Below are positions 1-6,366 of a stretch of DNA of 8,927 bases, piece by piece (position 1 is the first letter of the stretch; each line of letters begins with the position of its first letter). The stretch spans positions 1 to 8,927 of the forward strand of contig JAUNXD010000054.1 of assembly GCA_030539985.1 (NCBI GenBank), given 5' to 3'. A program made the translations under genes and the position numbers. Origin of the DNA: Methanobrevibacter sp. (lineage in GTDB: Archaea > Methanobacteriota > Methanobacteria > Methanobacteriales > Methanobacteriaceae). The notes beneath the pieces are model-generated. The model was not told where the DNA came from, did not search any database, and worked only from the letters and a program-made list of their open reading frames with translations.

Positions 1-1292
1 AAGGTGTTTGATTCTAATTTTAGACTATTTGGTAATCTGGAACATATTGCTCCACCGCTGCTTTTAGCATGTGTTTCAGAAAAGGTACTGTCGCAAATAT
101 AAATATTGCCGTAGGAAGTGTATATTGAACCTCCGTAATATTTAACGTCATTATATCTGAATTTGGATGAATATAGATTGAGATCTGTTTTAAGGCTGCA
201 GATTGCTCCACCATAATATGATTTTCCACCGTAAAATGAGGACAGGTAAACTGTCAATCCAGTATTCATTGCATATATTGCTCCACCACCGTCATATTCT
301 GATTCATAGTTTGTGAATGTAGTGTTAAGTATCAGTGATGTTGCATTCTCAATAGATATTGCTCCTCCAAAACTGGATGAATTGGAATCATCAAAGCTGG
401 AATTTCCAATCTGCAACTGATTCCTGCTGCCCTTGAAATAAATTGTCCCACCATATTTAGCATTGCTTTTGGTAAATGTGGAGTTGATTATTATCAAATC
501 GGAGTCCCTGCTGTATATCGCTCCACCGAATTGTGAAGCTGATGAATTATAGAATATGCAGTTTTCAAGATATGCCCATGAATGATGCAGTGCAATCGCT
601 CCACCGAATTTTGCATTGTTGTTTACAAAAACACAGTCCATCAATTTAACACGTGTTTTAACGCCTTCTGGAGTATCACAGATGATTGTACCTCCAACTT
701 GGGAATTGTATTGCCTTTGATAGGAATAATCCAAACTTGGACGATAATATTCATCAAAACTTACACTGTCCCTGAAGACAACATCTCTTGCATATAAATC
801 TGCATGGTTATTTATGTGGACATTTGTCAAGGTTATGTCCTGAAGATACAGTGTTGAGTCCGTATCAACAATAAAGGAAAAGTCGTTTTCTATATTTGAA
901 ACAAAAATAGTTTTATCCGAACCCGAACCGATAAGAGAGACATATTCATTTCCAGATGATGAAAAAGTCATCGGATAATTAATCTCATAAGTACCCTCAC
1001 GGAAAACAGCTGTTGAGCCATATGAAATCCTGTCTGGTCTCAGATATTTATACGGATTATTGTAGGATCCGTCACCGTCACTTGACGCTGAGGCATCAAA
1101 ATAAACTTCACTTGAAGATAATGTATCTTCGCTGCCGGTTGCACCCAGCGGTTCGCTTTCAATTTGAATGTCCTGTGAAAACGTTGAGTTTTCATCAGTA
1201 ATGTTGCTGTCAGTTGCAGAAACACATGAAATTGTGAATAAAATACATATCAATAAGCAGATAACAGCGATTTTATTTTTCCAATTCATCAT
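1..1292 (-). CDS. Secreted adhesin-like right-handed beta-helix protein, 3' end outside window
   Basis: An open frame runs without a stop from ATG at 1292 to the left edge (about 430 codons), so the C-terminus is missing. The N-terminus is a signal peptide: Lys5/Lys7, a hydrophobic stretch to about residue 22, then a Val-Ser-Ala cleavage site near residue 26. Next comes an acidic Ser/Thr/Asn-rich linker, and then a YFDAS...DGDGSYNNPYK stretch, typical of the entry to a right-handed parallel beta-helix. From about residue 225 a coil unit repeats every 25-28 residues, each with a Gly-Gly-Ala-Ile-like turn and an 'N-S-T/S-F' strand. This is the architecture of the adhesin-like surface proteins that are abundant in Methanobrevibacter and Methanosphaera; the ligand is unknown. 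Many N-X-S/T sequons suggest glycosylation. A tandem ATG-ATG gives two possible starts (1292 or 1289) behind AAGGTG. It has its own promoter, separate from the upstream operon. Confidence 0.85.
   Translation of the reverse strand, partial: MMNWKNKIAVICLLICILFTISCVSATDSNITDENSTFSQDIQIESEPLGATGSEDTLSSSEVYFDASASSDGDGSYNNPYKYLRPDRISYGSTAVFREGTYEINYPMTFSSSGNEYVSLIGSGSDKTIFVSNIENDFSFIVDTDSTLYLQDITLTNVHINNHADLYARDVVFRDSVSFDEYYRPSLDYSYQRQYNSQVGGTIICDTPEGVKTRVKLMDCVFVNNNAKFGGAIALHHSWAYLENCIFYNSSASQFGGAIYSRDSDLIIINSTFTKSNAKYGGTIYFKGSRNQLQIGNSSFDDSNSSSFGGAISIENATSLILNTTFTNYESEYDGGGAIYAMNTGLTVYLSSFYGGKSYYGGAICSLKTDLNLYSSKFRYNDVKYYGGSIYTSYGNIYICDSTFSETHAKSSGGAICSRLPNSLKLESNT
46..605 (-). repeat. Protein-level tandem repeat (GGAI beta-helix turns) within the adhesin-like gene
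   Basis: On the plus strand the 11-mer attgctccacc and close variants recur with starts at 46, 124 (attgaacctcc), 202, 277, 358 (attgctcctcc), 442 (attgtcccacc), 517 and 595 (both atcgctccacc). The intervals are 78, 78, 75, 81, 84, 75 and 78 nt, all multiples of three. On the coding strand they encode Gly-Gly-Ala/Ser/Thr-Ile, one per beta-helix coil unit of 25-28 residues. The sequences between the cores are divergent, so this is an old protein repeat, not a recent DNA duplication. The variation in unit length fits loop insertions at one face of the helix. Confidence 0.85.
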
Positions 1293-1296
1293 AAAA

Positions 1297-1302
1297 CACC
1301 TT
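1297..1302 (-). promoter_or_regulatory. Ribosome binding site of the adhesin-like gene
   Basis: AAGGTG on the minus strand matches the archaeal GGAGGTGAT consensus. It lies 4 nt from the first ATG (1292) and 7 nt from the second (1289), so it does not decide firmly between the two tandem start codons. Confidence 0.55.
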
Positions 1303-1314
1303 AATATTTACTAA

Positions 1315-1343
1315 ATTAAATAATATTTATATAATTATTTAAT
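1315..1343 (-). promoter_or_regulatory. TATA-type promoter within a 10-bp inverted repeat, upstream of the adhesin-like gene
   Basis: The gap 1293-1356 has only 7 G/C among 64 bases. It holds a TATA-like core (TATATAAAT on the minus strand, 1325-1333). An archaeal start site about 25 nt downstream would fall near 1300-1305, just ahead of the ribosome binding site, giving a very short leader. The core is flanked by perfect 10-bp arms, attaaataat (1315-1324) and attatttaat (1334-1343). These could be an operator that overlaps TBP binding, or a weak hairpin ending the upstream operon. In such A+T-rich DNA a chance palindrome is also possible. No strong oligo-T terminator was seen after the HEAT gene. 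Confidence 0.45.
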
Positions 1344-1356
1344 ATTAATATTGCTG

Positions 1357-1680
1357 TTATGATGAATGGTTTTTCAAAAGTTCAATGCAAATTTTCCTGA
1401 CTGTTCTGTTAGAATCATTGACGGAAATAAATTCTATTGTAGATTTTTCATCAATCCTTTTAATGGCCTCAATTCTTACATGGCAATTGGGATGGCTTTT
1501 GGCAATTTGGGTTAAATATTTCTGATTGGTGATGTTTTTAACTGCAGCCATTTTAACGTTTCTGTTTGAGTCATTAAATACTATATCATATAGAAACTCC
1601 TCATCAGTTATCTTTCGTACCGCTTCAAGACGGTTTGTGTAATCCCGGTCATATCTTGCAGTATGCTTCAGGGAATTCAT
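1357..1680 (-). CDS. Small HEAT-repeat protein
   Basis: This 107-residue protein lacks a signal peptide and membrane segment, so it is probably cytoplasmic. It consists of about four HEAT-like helical units of some 25 residues with a recurring pattern: Asn-Arg or His-Val-Arg, then an 'E/A-A-V/I-K/R-x-I' helix, then a second helix ending in 'N-D-S'. The NDSNR motif appears twice, about 50 residues apart, at two unit boundaries. HEAT repeats serve as protein-binding scaffolds and, in the PBS-lyase-like group, in phycobilin enzymes; nothing here suggests catalysis. Its ATG overlaps the TGA of the secreted protein upstream by four bases (ATGA), and a GGTGA ribosome binding site (1685-1689) sits inside that gene's end, so the two are translationally coupled. 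The partner protein is unknown. It is the last gene of the operon. Confidence 0.8.
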   Translation of the reverse strand: MNSLKHTARYDRDYTNRLEAVRKITDEEFLYDIVFNDSNRNVKMAAVKNITNQKYLTQIAKSHPNCHVRIEAIKRIDEKSTIEFISVNDSNRTVRKICIELLKNHSS

Positions 1681-3122
1681 ATTTTCACCGAAACGCTTTT
1701 ATAATACTTGGATTTGAATTTAACTGAAACTTTCCCCTTGCCTTTGGCTTTGAAAGTTGCCTTTCCCTTGCTATTTGTTTTTAGCTTATAAACCTTTCCC
1801 TTATGTTTCACTGTTATTTTCGCTTTTTTGATGGGATCGTTTCTGCTGTTTTTCAAGGTTATTCTTATTTTCCTTTTCTTTTTGGATATTTTAAGTTTTG
1901 GTTTGTCCTTTTTTACGGTAATTTTTACTGTTTTAGTTTTTCCGTCAGGCAGCTTGATTACAAGCTTGTTTGTGCCGATTTTAGCTGATTTCAATATTTT
2001 TGATGTCAGTTTGATTTTTGCAATGCCGTTTGAATCGGTGCATGCAGAACCGATACCTTTGCCGTTCATGGTGAAAATAACCTTTTCTGAGGGAATAGGA
2101 TTTCCATATGAATCTTTTAAAGTAATCTGATATTTCCCTCCAAAGACTGCAACATAACTGGCAGGTTTCGCATCAATGGTAACTGCAAGATTGATTGCAT
2201 CATTGAAATTGATATTCTCGCTTACTCCGTATCTGAAAATTACCGTACCTGAAGCGCCGGCGTTTAAAGCTGCCTTGATATCTGCATTCATCTGACTGAT
2301 GGATAAATGTGTGAGATCCTGGTCATTTACATATGACTGAAGCCCTGTCCATATCTTTGCTCCGTTGGAATTTAAAATGAAATCCCTTGTGGTTGAAGTT
2401 ATCCACTCCCGGTCCTTTTTGAAGTTTCCGGAATAAACCATTGGTATTATAACGTCAAAGTATCTGCTGATTGTGGGATAGTCAACACCATATACATTCT
2501 GAAGGCTGTTGAGGTTTGGCATCAGGGCAACGGAAATTGTCAGGTTGGGATTAATCTGGCGGATGCTTGATGTGGACTTGATTACAAAATCAGTTATTGC
2601 ACGCTTTCCCTCTTCACTTGAGGTTTGTGAACCTGAATACCTCAAATAGTCCATATGGATTCCTGAAAGTCCCTTAAGTGAAGCGTACATGTTGAGCTCA
2701 TCAATCTTGTGTGTGAAAAACTCTGTGTTTTCGCTGCCGTTTACGACAGGCAGTACCCAACCTGTCTTTGATGTCCAGAAAATCTGTGTCCATATATGGG
2801 TGTGAATGCCCTTTTGGCTTGCATTTGAAATCCATGACTCCAGATCATCCTTTCCATATACCTCATATGACCTGAAATTCAAAAAGACATCTGTTACCCC
2901 ATGCTCTGATAAATCATCCAAATCAAGCTTGTTTCTGTCAGCACTCAAAACCCAATAGCCTGAATGAATGGACTCATCAATGTGAGATTCATTTGACTGG
3001 ATTACATCACATTCATCACCCAAACTGACAACATCATCAGTAACGTTGTCCTGAGCGCTCACACAGGCCAATGTAAACAATGCAAATACGATTATAGCTA
3101 ATATGACCTTTCCATTAAGCAT
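1677..3122 (-). CDS. Secreted TIM-barrel putative glycoside hydrolase with Ig-like and lysine-rich C-terminal domains
   Basis: The 481-residue protein starts with a signal peptide (hydrophobic residues 6-20, likely cleavage after Val-Ser-Ala at 23). Residues about 53-315 look like a TIM barrel of the putative glycosyl-hydrolase-like families (GHL10/DUF4015 type): SGYWVLS opening strand, GIHTHIW at 105-111, the characteristic GIHMDYLRYSG at 154-164 with Asp158 as a candidate active-site residue, VIIPMVY at 224-230, and an Ala-Gly-Ala-Ser-Gly strand at 288-292. Residues about 318-403 form an Ig-like domain (ITLKDSYGNPIP start) of the kind found in Methanobrevibacter surface proteins. Residues about 404-481 are a second Ig-like unit with 29 lysines in about 80 residues. 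Several N-X-S/T sequons follow the signal peptide. No transmembrane anchor or pseudomurein-binding repeat is visible. It begins only 2 nt after the hdrA stop, yet it acts outside the cell; the substrate (cell-wall glycan or host/plant polysaccharide) is not shown by the sequence. Confidence 0.75.
   Translation of the reverse strand: MLNGKVILAIIVFALFTLACVSAQDNVTDDVVSLGDECDVIQSNESHIDESIHSGYWVLSADRNKLDLDDLSEHGVTDVFLNFRSYEVYGKDDLESWISNASQKGIHTHIWTQIFWTSKTGWVLPVVNGSENTEFFTHKIDELNMYASLKGLSGIHMDYLRYSGSQTSSEEGKRAITDFVIKSTSSIRQINPNLTISVALMPNLNSLQNVYGVDYPTISRYFDVIIPMVYSGNFKKDREWITSTTRDFILNSNGAKIWTGLQSYVNDQDLTHLSISQMNADIKAALNAGASGTVIFRYGVSENINFNDAINLAVTIDAKPASYVAVFGGKYQITLKDSYGNPIPSEKVIFTMNGKGIGSACTDSNGIAKIKLTSKILKSAKIGTNKLVIKLPDGKTKTVKITVKKDKPKLKISKKKRKIRITLKNSRNDPIKKAKITVKHKGKVYKLKTNSKGKATFKAKGKGKVSVKFKSKYYKSVSVKI
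1685..1689 (-). promoter_or_regulatory. Ribosome binding site of the HEAT-repeat gene
   Basis: GGTGA on the minus strand, 4 nt before the ATG at 1680, lies inside the last codons of the secreted-protein gene. It supports the chosen start and translational coupling through the ATGA overlap. Confidence 0.55.
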
Positions 3123-3124
3123 GA

Positions 3125-5428
3125 CTATTTTCCATCCAGCTCTGCAATCTTTGCATCAAATTCCCTGAACTTCCTTGCAAGTCCTGAGAAATAAGGTATA
3201 TATACCTTTGAGAATGTTACCCTGTCGGGATTTTCCCCAAGCTCTTCAATGCGGTTCTTGACCCCTTGGATTTTACGCTCGACCTCATCATACATCAAAT
3301 CACCTGGAAACTCGCCGATAAACACGCCATCGGCACCGTTGTCAAGGGCATAGCGTATATGCTTCGGCCTTACACGATTTACTGATATGACCTTGATGAT
3401 ATGTATTGATTCAGGATATGACAGACGGTTGACTCCGATGTTGTCCGCTGCAGTGTATCCGATATTGTCCAGAAATACCAGTATCATGCGCTCGTCGGTT
3501 TGCTTTTTGGCGAGAACTCCCTTGATTGTGGACATGATTTTCTCGTCAATGTTACCGTTTACGGTAATTGCCCTCTGGTTACATCCCACAAGACATTTTC
3601 CGCATCCTGTACAGCTCATCGGATCTATATATATTTGGTCATTCTGTATGCTCATGGACTTGTACTTGCACCTTTCTATGCAGTCCCCGCATACTGTACA
3701 TCTTTCGGTATCGATTTCTGCAATGAACGGTTCGATTTCTACACCGCCGTAATTGTATTCATTGACCTTTGACGCTGCGGCTGTCGCTTGCATGATTGAA
3801 TCGGTAATGTCTTTAGGCTCATGTGCGGTTCCGCAGACGAATATTCCCTGAACGTCGGTTGCAACCGGTTTGATTTTAGGATGTGACTCCTTGATGAAAC
3901 CATCCTCGGTAACACCAACATTTAAAATCTCTGCAATTTCACAGGTACCTTCTGAAGGCTCCATGGCAGTTGACAATACTACCATGTCCGCTTCGATTTC
4001 AACGAACTCCCCTTTAAGTGTGTCTTCGGTTCTCACTATGAAATTGTCGCCTTTCCTGACAACCTCTCCAGGTCTTCCCCTGAGGAATCTCACTTCATTT
4101 TCCTGGGTGTGTTTGTAGTACTTTTCAAACATTCCAGGAGTCCTCACGTCAGTATAGCATATCAAAACATCAGTATCAGGATATTTATGCTTTATGATAT
4201 TTGCGTTCTTTAAGGCAACTGTACAGCATATCTTTGAGCAGTACCTGTGCCCATCAGGCTTTTCATCCCTTGAACCTACGCACTGTATCATCACGACACG
4301 CTTCGGAACTTCACCGTTTGACTTTAAAAGCTTACCCTTTGTCGGACCGTTGACACCAGTTATGCGGCCAAGCTCTGACTGTGTTATCACATCATCATAT
4401 CTGGTATAGCCGTATTCCGGACGCTTTTCCATGTCAAATAGCTTGTGGCCTGTTGCAACGACTATTGAACCGACCTGCAATGGTATCCTTTCGGATCTTC
4501 CCCTGAGCTTTATCGCTTTCATGCTGCATGCCTTAACGCAGTTGCTGCATTTGGTACAGTTTTCCATGTCAATAACATATGATTCGGGATATGACTGACC
4601 GAAAGGCCTGTATATTGCCTTTCTTGTTGATAGGTTGTCGTTCCAGTCATTGGGAACCTCAACTTCACATGCCTCAGCGCATTTGCCGCAGGCAATGCAC
4701 TTTTCGCTATCCACATACCTTGGAGACTTCTCCAATATAAGATTATAGGTTCCGGCCCTTCTTTCTGACTCAATCACTTTGGTGTTTGTCATGACCTCTA
4801 TGTTTTCATTCCAGACAAGCTCATTCAGTATAGGGTTTAAAAGGCACATTCCACATTCCTCAGCAATCTTTACAGGCGAGAATACCTTACCAATCTTTGC
4901 CATGTGCCCTCCGATTGAAGGTGACTGTTCGATGAGAGTGACCTTTGTTCCCTGCTTTGCAAGGGAAAGGGCTGCGTTCATGCCCGCTATTCCGCCTCCG
5001 ATGACTGCAACCTCGTCAGGGGTCTGGCAATAGATAGGGTCGACCGCATCTGACTGCTTTACCTTTTCAATTGAAGCGTTTATCAGAGTGATTGCCTTGT
5101 TTGTTGCCTTGGTTTTATCGTCATGCACCCATGAGCACTGCTCACGTATGTTGGCCATGTCCATAAGATAAGGATTCAGGGGCTTCACGTAATCCTGGAA
5201 TGTCTTTTCATGTGAAATCGGTGAGCATGCTGCCACAACCACACGGTCCAGGTCATGGTCGAATATTGCATCACGAATGATCTTGCGGCCATTCAATGAA
5301 CATAAATTTTCAAACTGCCCTATGAACTCCACGTCAAGCTCTGATCTAACCCTATCCAAATCTATAATGTCGGATATATTTCCTCCACATTCACATAAAA
5401 ACACGCCAACTTTCAAATCATCCCTCAT
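3125..5428 (-). CDS. hdrA: HdrA-like flavoprotein (CoB-CoM heterodisulfide reductase subunit A paralog) fused to a cysteine-free MvhD-like domain
   Basis: This is the FAD/iron-sulfur electron-distributing subunit of an HdrABC-type complex. In 767 residues it shows, in order: an N-terminal domain with Cys12, 14, 43, 68 and 98; an FAD fold with GGGIAG at 144-149; an inserted ferredoxin pair (Cys244/247/250/254 and 291/294/297/301); the HdrA-specific cluster motif Cys383, Cys397, Cys401-Cys402; a second FAD-fold segment (GIFVCGTAHEPKD near 528-540); and a C-terminal ferredoxin pair (Cys577/580/583/587 and 606/609/612/616). Ordinary methanogen HdrA ends near 660 residues. Here residues about 646-767 continue as a domain resembling MvhD, the delta subunit that links HdrA to hydrogenase, but all its [2Fe-2S] cysteines are replaced (for example GEFPGDLMY where MvhD has GCHPGDCHY). 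Fusion of HdrA to MvhD is known in HdrA2-type proteins; the cysteine loss is the odd part. Its ATG overlaps the hdrB stop by 4 bases. Confidence 0.88.
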   Translation of the reverse strand: MRDDLKVGVFLCECGGNISDIIDLDRVRSELDVEFIGQFENLCSLNGRKIIRDAIFDHDLDRVVVAACSPISHEKTFQDYVKPLNPYLMDMANIREQCSWVHDDKTKATNKAITLINASIEKVKQSDAVDPIYCQTPDEVAVIGGGIAGMNAALSLAKQGTKVTLIEQSPSIGGHMAKIGKVFSPVKIAEECGMCLLNPILNELVWNENIEVMTNTKVIESERRAGTYNLILEKSPRYVDSEKCIACGKCAEACEVEVPNDWNDNLSTRKAIYRPFGQSYPESYVIDMENCTKCSNCVKACSMKAIKLRGRSERIPLQVGSIVVATGHKLFDMEKRPEYGYTRYDDVITQSELGRITGVNGPTKGKLLKSNGEVPKRVVMIQCVGSRDEKPDGHRYCSKICCTVALKNANIIKHKYPDTDVLICYTDVRTPGMFEKYYKHTQENEVRFLRGRPGEVVRKGDNFIVRTEDTLKGEFVEIEADMVVLSTAMEPSEGTCEIAEILNVGVTEDGFIKESHPKIKPVATDVQGIFVCGTAHEPKDITDSIMQATAAASKVNEYNYGGVEIEPFIAEIDTERCTVCGDCIERCKYKSMSIQNDQIYIDPMSCTGCGKCLVGCNQRAITVNGNIDEKIMSTIKGVLAKKQTDERMILVFLDNIGYTAADNIGVNRLSYPESIHIIKVISVNRVRPKHIRYALDNGADGVFIGEFPGDLMYDEVERKIQGVKNRIEELGENPDRVTFSKVYIPYFSGLARKFREFDAKIAELDGK

Positions 5429-6366
5429 TTTTTAACCTCCTTCAAGTCCTTTATAATGGAATCTATCGGTACGGTATGTGCCTTTGCACCGATTACCTTA
5501 TCCAAATCCCCGCCCATTGCAAGAGCAATGAACTGTGCTATATTCAAATGAATCGCCCTGAAATTCCTTCCTTCCCTTTCAGCTATGAGATGCTGATACC
5601 TATCAAACTGTATATGGCAGTTCGGGCACAGATGAACCAGTATGTCAACGTCCTCATCATCAATTGCATTCATCTTGTCTGCCGTTGCAGTAAAGGAGAG
5701 TTCAGGATTGGAATATCTTTGCCTGAATCCTGTTCCGCAGGTGGCTCTCTTGTGGTCATACCATCCTATGGTTTTGCATCCGCACTCCTCTATAATCTCA
5801 TCCATGACATTTGGATCCCTTACGCCGCCTATGGTGTCCTCATAGTGCACCTTGCAGTAATGACATCCATGATGGGTTGCAATCTTATATTCGCTTAAAT
5901 CATATTTTATATGATTTTTTATCTCATCCTTTTTGGCATAAAGAATATCCACAACATGGAAAATGTTTTCTGTCGGTTTAAGGTCATTTTTTTCATATTT
6001 GAGATGTCCCAAACCGTTTTCATCGAATAAATTATTAATGTGATTTCTCAGGTCATCCTTTTTGTTGAGGAGTTTAACTGATTTCTTGTTTATTGCATAG
6101 CATGTGGCACACATCATCACAAGATTAGGTCTTCCTATTTGCTGTGCAATCCTGAAGTTCCTGGCACCGATAGCGGTTGTGTCAATCTGTGAGAAAACAT
6201 CGGAATAATGTCCCAAACCTGTACAGCATGTCTGCTTTTCTGATATTGCATAGTCGACTCCCAATTTGTCGAAGACGAACTTGGTTGATGCCTCAACGCC
6301 GGGATATTCAACGCTTACAAGACAGCTTCTAAATAAAAGGATGTCTTTTGTCGGTACGTTCTTCAT
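5425..6366 (-). CDS. hdrB: HdrB-like subunit (CCG-domain protein) with a degenerate second CCG motif
   Basis: HdrB carries the catalytic site of heterodisulfide reductases: two CCG domains, each normally binding a noncubane [4Fe-4S] cluster through five cysteines. The first motif here is complete: Cys15, Cys47-Cys48, Cys86 and Cys89 (C-x31-CC-x37-CxxC). In the second, Cys168, Cys247 and Cys250 are present, but the expected Cys-Cys pair reads Thr209-Cys210 (ACC TGC). Extra cysteines lie at 171, 195 and 197. The length, 313 residues, is close to the family norm. The ATG overlaps the hdrC stop by 4 bases (ATGA), and a strong GGAGG lies 7 nt upstream. The missing ligand suggests a changed cluster type and a substrate other than CoM-S-S-CoB, which fits its place beside coenzyme M biosynthesis genes. 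It is definitely of the HdrB/CCG family; its substrate is inference. Confidence 0.88.
   Translation of the reverse strand: MKNVPTKDILLFRSCLVSVEYPGVEASTKFVFDKLGVDYAISEKQTCCTGLGHYSDVFSQIDTTAIGARNFRIAQQIGRPNLVMMCATCYAINKKSVKLLNKKDDLRNHINNLFDENGLGHLKYEKNDLKPTENIFHVVDILYAKKDEIKNHIKYDLSEYKIATHHGCHYCKVHYEDTIGGVRDPNVMDEIIEECGCKTIGWYDHKRATCGTGFRQRYSNPELSFTATADKMNAIDDEDVDILVHLCPNCHIQFDRYQHLIAEREGRNFRAIHLNIAQFIALAMGGDLDKVIGAKAHTVPIDSIIKDLKEVKK
5436..5440 (-). promoter_or_regulatory. Ribosome binding site of hdrA
   Basis: GGAGG (within AAGGAGGT) on the minus strand, 7 nt before the hdrA ATG at 5428, lies within the last codons of hdrB. It fixes the start and shows that hdrA is translated from the same message. 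Confidence 0.75.

Noticed and set aside
20..229. Minus-strand open frame of 69 codons in another phase
   Set aside because: It overlaps the repeat-bearing adhesin-like frame on the same strand and shows no domain.
46..605. Regularly spaced short repeats that could suggest a CRISPR array
   Set aside because: The intervals are multiples of three, the repeats are degenerate, and they encode Gly-Gly-Ala-Ile turns in a continuous open frame.
582..797. Plus-strand open frame of 71 codons
   Set aside because: It is antisense to the continuous adhesin-like frame, which has a signal peptide and in-phase repeats.
1293..1356. Rho-independent-type terminator after the HEAT gene
   Set aside because: The inverted repeat is entirely A/T with a weak stem and no oligo-T run follows on the minus strand, so a terminator cannot be supported.
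3047..3122. Lipoprotein signal in the secreted TIM-barrel protein (Leu-Ala-Cys at 18-20)
   Set aside because: The residues before Cys20 fit a lipobox poorly, while Val-Ser-Ala at 21-23 is a good type I cleavage site shared with the adhesin-like protein.
3387..3752. Plus-strand open frame of 121 codons inside hdrA
   Set aside because: It lies antisense to the ferredoxin and MvhD-like part of hdrA, whose protein is well conserved; the antisense product has no recognisable domain or ribosome binding site.
5476..5898. Plus-strand open frame of 140 codons opposite hdrB
   Set aside because: The opposite strand encodes the recognisable CCG motifs of HdrB; the cysteine-rich, low-complexity antisense product is a shadow.
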